Assembly (NCBI GenBank): GCA_946221035.1
Contig: CAMIME010000005.1
Coordinates: forward strand, 9,153-73,152
Direction of reading: 5' to 3'
Length of the DNA stretch: 64,000 nt
Source of the DNA: an uncultured Campylobacter sp.
GTDB taxonomy: Bacteria > Actinomycetota > Actinomycetes > Mycobacteriales > Mycobacteriaceae
The notes under the pieces were generated by a model, which was given only the letters and a program-made list of their open reading frames with translations, searched no databases and was not told where the DNA came from. Positions 60,859 to 64,000 of this stretch are shown here, piece by piece; positions within the stretch are counted from its first letter, which is position 1, and the number at the start of each line of letters is the position of its first letter. The translations under genes and the position numbers were made by a program.

Positions 60859-62643
60859 ATGCTTTCAACGATGCAGGAAGTGCCCTTTTCGGTCGCCCGA
60901 ATCCTGGAGTACGGCCGCAAAGCGCACGCCTCCATAAAGTGCATCACCTGGCGCGCCGATGGCGCTGAAGAGACCACGTTTGCCGAAATCGGCGCCCGGG
61001 CTTGTGCCTTCGCGCACGCGCTTCACGACGATTTGGGCGTGGACGGCGATCAGCGCGTTTCCACGCTCCTCTATAACTGTGCAGAACACGTTGAGGTCAT
61101 GTTCGCCGTGGCGTCCAAGGGCGCCGTGTTCACGCCGCTGAACGTGCAGCTGATGGCGGATCAGATCGCGTACGTGATCAACCACTCGGAGACCAAGATC
61201 ATCGTGGCGGACCCGCGGTTGGCCGAGAAGCTGGGCTCGATCCTTCCGCAGTGCCCCAACGTTGACACCGTGGCTTTCACCGGGCCGGGGCCGATCGCCG
61301 AGGCGGCGGCGCACCTTCCGGACGAGCTGCGTGTGCTCAGCTACGAATCCCTCCTGGACGGCAAACCGACGACGTACGACTGGCCGGTCCTTCCCGAAAA
61401 CACCGCCGCCGCGTTGGTCTACTCCACCGCCACCACTGGGGCGCCAAAGGGCGTGGCGTATTCCCACCGCGCGCTGTGGCTGGAGGCGACAAGTCTGCGG
61501 GCCACCGACTCGCTTGCGGTGACCCACGGCGAGACGTTTTTGTGCTGCATCCCCATCTACCACGTGCTGAGCTGGGGAGTGCCGTTCGCCGCCTTCCTCG
61601 CCGGCACCCCGCTCGTCTTGCCGGACTCCGATGTCTCGGCGAAGAACCTGGCCAAGCTCATCGCCTCCACCCACCCGCGCGTGGCCCACGGCGTGCCCAC
61701 GCTGTGGATCCAGTTGATGGTGCACTACCTGCACAACCCGCCGGAGCGCATGAGTTTGCAGGAAATCTTCGTGGGCGGCTCCCCCGCCCCACCGGCCTTG
61801 ATCAAGGTGTGGGAGGAGCGCTACGGCGTGGACATCGTGCACGTGTGGGGCATGACGGAAACCACAACAGTAGGGACAGTCGCGCGCCCTCCTTCAGGTT
61901 CATCCGGCGAGGCCCGCTGGGCGTACCGCGTGTCCCAGGGCCGCTTCGCGCCCACGCTGGAGTACCGCGTGGTTAACGACGGCCAGGTCATGGCCCAAAC
62001 CGACCTCACCCAGGGCGAGATCCAGGTGCGCGGCAACATGGTCGCCGCCTCCTACTACCACTCGCCCACCCAGGAGCCGGGGCAGCTGGCCTCCACGTTC
62101 CGCGGGGAGGATGTTGACGACGAACGCGCGCACTTCACTGCCGACGGCTGGCTGCGCACCGGCGACGTAGGCACCGTGTCCAATGGTGGGTACATGACGC
62201 TGTACGACCGCGCTCGCGACGTTATCCGTTCCGGCGGCGAGTGGATCTACTCGGCCCAGGTGGAAAACCTCATCATGGAGTCGGAGGACGTCATCGAATG
62301 CGCCGTCATTGGCATCCCCGATAAGAAGTGGGGTGAGCGCCCCCTCGCGGTGACCAAACTCGCCGCCGGGATCGAACCGTCGGAGGACACCGCGGCGCGG
62401 CTTCGCGCGAGTTTGGCGGACACGCTGCCGAAGTGGATGGCACCCGAATACTGGACGTTCGTGCAATCCATCGACAAGACCTCCGTGGGCAAGTTTGACA
62501 AGAAAGACCTGCGAAAACACCTCGAGCGCGAAGAGTTCGACATCATCGCGCTGCCCGGCCCAGGCAACCGCTCCCAGGCCAACCCCACGAGCGAACAGGT
62601 GCAAGCGATGGAGATCACACACGACGGGAAAAGTGAAAATTAG
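60859..62643 (+). CDS. fatty acyl-CoA ligase (FadD-type AMP-binding enzyme)
   Basis: Activates a carboxylic acid through acyl-AMP to the CoA thioester. The protein has 594 residues. The ANL motifs are in order: ALVYSTATTGAPKGVAYSH (phosphate loop, with TATTGAPKG in place of TSGTTGxPKG), VWGMTETTT (adenine loop), GWLRTGDVGTVSNGGYMTLYDRARDVI and the C-terminal lysine in SVGKFDKKDLRKH. The fatty acid chain length cannot be inferred. It is monocistronic or in a pair with the dehydrogenase gene 13 bp downstream. Confidence 0.88.
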   Translation: MLSTMQEVPFSVARILEYGRKAHASIKCITWRADGAEETTFAEIGARACAFAHALHDDLGVDGDQRVSTLLYNCAEHVEVMFAVASKGAVFTPLNVQLMADQIAYVINHSETKIIVADPRLAEKLGSILPQCPNVDTVAFTGPGPIAEAAAHLPDELRVLSYESLLDGKPTTYDWPVLPENTAAALVYSTATTGAPKGVAYSHRALWLEATSLRATDSLAVTHGETFLCCIPIYHVLSWGVPFAAFLAGTPLVLPDSDVSAKNLAKLIASTHPRVAHGVPTLWIQLMVHYLHNPPERMSLQEIFVGGSPAPPALIKVWEERYGVDIVHVWGMTETTTVGTVARPPSGSSGEARWAYRVSQGRFAPTLEYRVVNDGQVMAQTDLTQGEIQVRGNMVAASYYHSPTQEPGQLASTFRGEDVDDERAHFTADGWLRTGDVGTVSNGGYMTLYDRARDVIRSGGEWIYSAQVENLIMESEDVIECAVIGIPDKKWGERPLAVTKLAAGIEPSEDTAARLRASLADTLPKWMAPEYWTFVQSIDKTSVGKFDKKDLRKHLEREEFDIIALPGPGNRSQANPTSEQVQAMEITHDGKSEN

Positions 62644-62656
62644 CTAGGTTGGAGGC

Positions 62657-63799
62657 ATGGCTACCAAACCAAGCATTTTCTCCAGTCCATCCCGCTACGT
62701 CCAAGGCCAGAACGCGATCAACGAGCTCGGCACCTACCTCAAGTTGCTGGGCACCAACCCGCTTCTGCTTGCCGACGACACCGTGTGGGGCCTCGTCGAA
62801 CAACAACTCACCGACGGCTTCAAGTCCGAAGACCTGCCCGTGAACCGCATCCAGTTTGAGGGCTTCGCCACCGCCAAGCGTGTCGACGACCTCGTTGCCA
62901 CCATCAAGGAGAACGACCACGACGTGGTGGTCGGTCTCGGCGGCGGCGCCGCAATCGACTCTGCGAAGGCGGCCGGATACGAAGCCGGCATCCGCTGGGC
63001 CTCGGTTCCCACCGCCGCTTCCTCCGACGCGCCGACCTCGACCCTGTCTGTTATCAACACCGACAAGGGTTCCTTCGACGAATACCGCTTCTTCCCGCGC
63101 AACCCGGACCTCGTGCTCATTGACACCCAGCTGGTCGCGGGTGCCCCGGAGCAGTTCCTCATCGCCGGCATCGGCGATGCCCTGGCGACGTGGGTTGAGG
63201 CCCGTGCAGCTGCCAAGGGAAACGGCACCACCATGAACGGCGGCCACCCGACGCGCGCCGGTGCAGCACTCGCCGAGCTGTGCTGGAACATCCTGTGGAA
63301 CGACGCCTTCGCCGCCCTCGATGCCGTGCGCGCCGGTGTGGTTACCCCGGCCCTTGACGCTGTTGTCGAGGCAAACACCCTCCTCTCCGGCCTGGGCTTC
63401 GAGTCCGGCGGTCTCGCCGCCGCGCACGCTATCCACGACGGCCTGTCTGCGGCGGAGCAGACCCACGGCCTCCAGCACGGCCAGAAGGTCAATATCGGCA
63501 CCATCGCCCAGCTGATCATGGAGGGCGCCGACACCGACGAGCTCGAGGACTTCATCGAGTTCACCACCCGCGTCGGCCTCCCCACCACCCTCACCGAGGT
63601 CGGCATCTCCCCCGATGACACCGACACCCTCGAGGAGATTGCCAAGGCCGCCTGCACCGAGGACGAGACCATCCACAACATGCCGTTCCCCGTCGAGCCG
63701 CATCAGGTGGTGGAAGCGCTGCAGGTCCTCGAGACAACCTCCCGTCGTGTCCGCGAGGAGCGCGGCCTGCCCGAGCCCAAGCTCTACGTCGCCGAGTAG
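62657..63799 (+). CDS. glycerol dehydrogenase-like iron/zinc alcohol dehydrogenase
   Basis: Likely oxidises glycerol (or a related polyol) with NAD. The protein has 380 residues. VVVGLGGGAAIDSAKAAGYE (NAD loop), the metal ligands Asp in LIAGIGDALATWVEARAA, His in SGGLAAAHAIHDGLS and His in THGLQHGQKVNIG, and TAASSDAPTSTLSVI are those of the GldA group. The ATG has GGAGG 1 nt upstream, with TAGGTT 6 nt before the start, so both leadered and leaderless starts are possible. A strong terminator follows 30 bp after the stop. Confidence 0.88.
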   Translation: MATKPSIFSSPSRYVQGQNAINELGTYLKLLGTNPLLLADDTVWGLVEQQLTDGFKSEDLPVNRIQFEGFATAKRVDDLVATIKENDHDVVVGLGGGAAIDSAKAAGYEAGIRWASVPTAASSDAPTSTLSVINTDKGSFDEYRFFPRNPDLVLIDTQLVAGAPEQFLIAGIGDALATWVEARAAAKGNGTTMNGGHPTRAGAALAELCWNILWNDAFAALDAVRAGVVTPALDAVVEANTLLSGLGFESGGLAAAHAIHDGLSAAEQTHGLQHGQKVNIGTIAQLIMEGADTDELEDFIEFTTRVGLPTTLTEVGISPDDTDTLEEIAKAACTEDETIHNMPFPVEPHQVVEALQVLETTSRRVREERGLPEPKLYVAE

Positions 63800-63829
63800 A
63801 TTCCTCTCCGCTCGTAGGCCCGCGCGTTT

Positions 63830-63858
63830 CAAGAGCCCTCCCGCCGGGAGGGCTCTTG
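63830..63858 (+). terminator. terminator after the dehydrogenase gene
   Basis: CAAGAGCCCTCCCG (63830-63843) pairs with CGGGAGGGCTCTTG (63845-63858). The T tract (TTGCCGTT) is poor, but the stem is long and GC-rich. Confidence 0.7.
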
Positions 63859-63930
63859 CCGTTGCGGACCCCCAACCGGCCCCTGTGCCAGCCGGCCCCA
63901 TGTATCGCCCGCTGACCCCCGAGAACCCAA

Positions 63931-63996
63931 ATGCCGATACCAGCACGCCCAATAGGCACCCAAAACCCGGCCAACTCGGCATCCTGATATCGGCAT
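63931..63996. repeat. inverted repeat at the window edge
   Basis: ATGCCGATACCAG (63931-63943) and the complement of ATGCCGATATCAG (63984-63996) form 13-nt arms with one mismatch. A third partial copy of the core, CTCGGCATC, lies at 63975-63983. There is no gene here. The element may continue beyond the window. Confidence 0.5.
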
Positions 63997-64000
63997 CTGT

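Noticed and set aside
62615..63982. 455-codon minus-strand frame opposite the glycerol dehydrogenase gene
   Set aside because: The plus-strand product has all metal ligands and a terminator. The antisense frame is Gly/Val/Ala-rich without domains.

Overview
The window is about 64 kb of high-GC actinobacterial chromosome, almost certainly a Corynebacterium. The reasons are the gene order (ilvBNC-serA-leuB; gatCA-pfkA-gatB with ligA and mnmA nearby; rho-prfA-prmC-tsaC-wecA-atpI-atpBEFHAGDC-DUF2550-nucS), the maltosyltransferase GlgE, an MprF-type aminoacyl-lipid synthase, and an ilvB leader peptide ending in RRLP. The species cannot be named from the sequence alone. No tRNA, rRNA, CRISPR array, integrase or insertion sequence was seen, and no gene-free stretch exceeds 300 bases.

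Layout. 1-5.6 kb: leuB (cut by the window edge), a serA lacking its regulatory C-terminus, a lipoprotein, a solitary DUF262 (GmrSD-like) protein and a CDF metal exporter, all leftward. 5.8-12.5 kb: a Thr-rich membrane protein, the branched-chain amino acid block ilvC-ilvN-ilvB with its attenuator, and ilvD on the other strand behind a PH-domain protein. 12.5-31.4 kb: DoxX and YkvI membrane proteins, gatB, a mismatch uracil glycosylase, pfkA, an MFS exporter, gatA, gatC, an ACT-domain protein, ligA and a DnaQ-like exonuclease. Next come a compact lower-GC module (XRE regulator, ImmA/IrrE peptidase, PIN-like nuclease), a MetE-like protein, mnmA, a DUF222/HNH nuclease, a tandem-repeat promoter region and a spermidine-synthase-like protein. 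31.3-40.1 kb: an aminoacyl-phospholipid synthase with its partner hydrolase, a secreted GH25 muramidase, cysteine desulfurase, a THUMP-like methyltransferase, a Nudix hydrolase and an ABC ATPase. 40.1-44.4 kb: glgE-glgB. 44.4-60.6 kb: ybbN, a thiamine-binding protein, a small Cys/His protein, nucS, DUF2550, the complete F1Fo ATP synthase operon, wecA, tsaC, prmC, prfA and rho. 60.8-63.8 kb: an acyl-CoA ligase and a glycerol dehydrogenase-like enzyme.

How the genes work together. ilvBNC and ilvD supply most of valine and isoleucine synthesis and leuB serves leucine, with control by a leader peptide full of Val/Leu codons and by the ACT domain of IlvN. The cysteine desulfurase and MnmA are suited to tRNA 2-thiouridylation. 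GatCAB completes Asn/Gln-tRNA charging. GlgE and GlgB build alpha-glucan from maltose-1-phosphate. LigA, the exonuclease, the uracil glycosylase and NucS are DNA maintenance functions.

The most notable accessory elements are the XRE-ImmA-PIN module with paired operator-like repeats 21 bp apart, the truncated SerA, the solitary DUF262 protein, the 55-60 bp tandem repeats at 30.4 kb, and long intergenic palindromes. A window-wide pattern of TAnnnT-N7/8-start codon at about eighteen genes indicates widespread leaderless transcription, and it was used to choose several starts.
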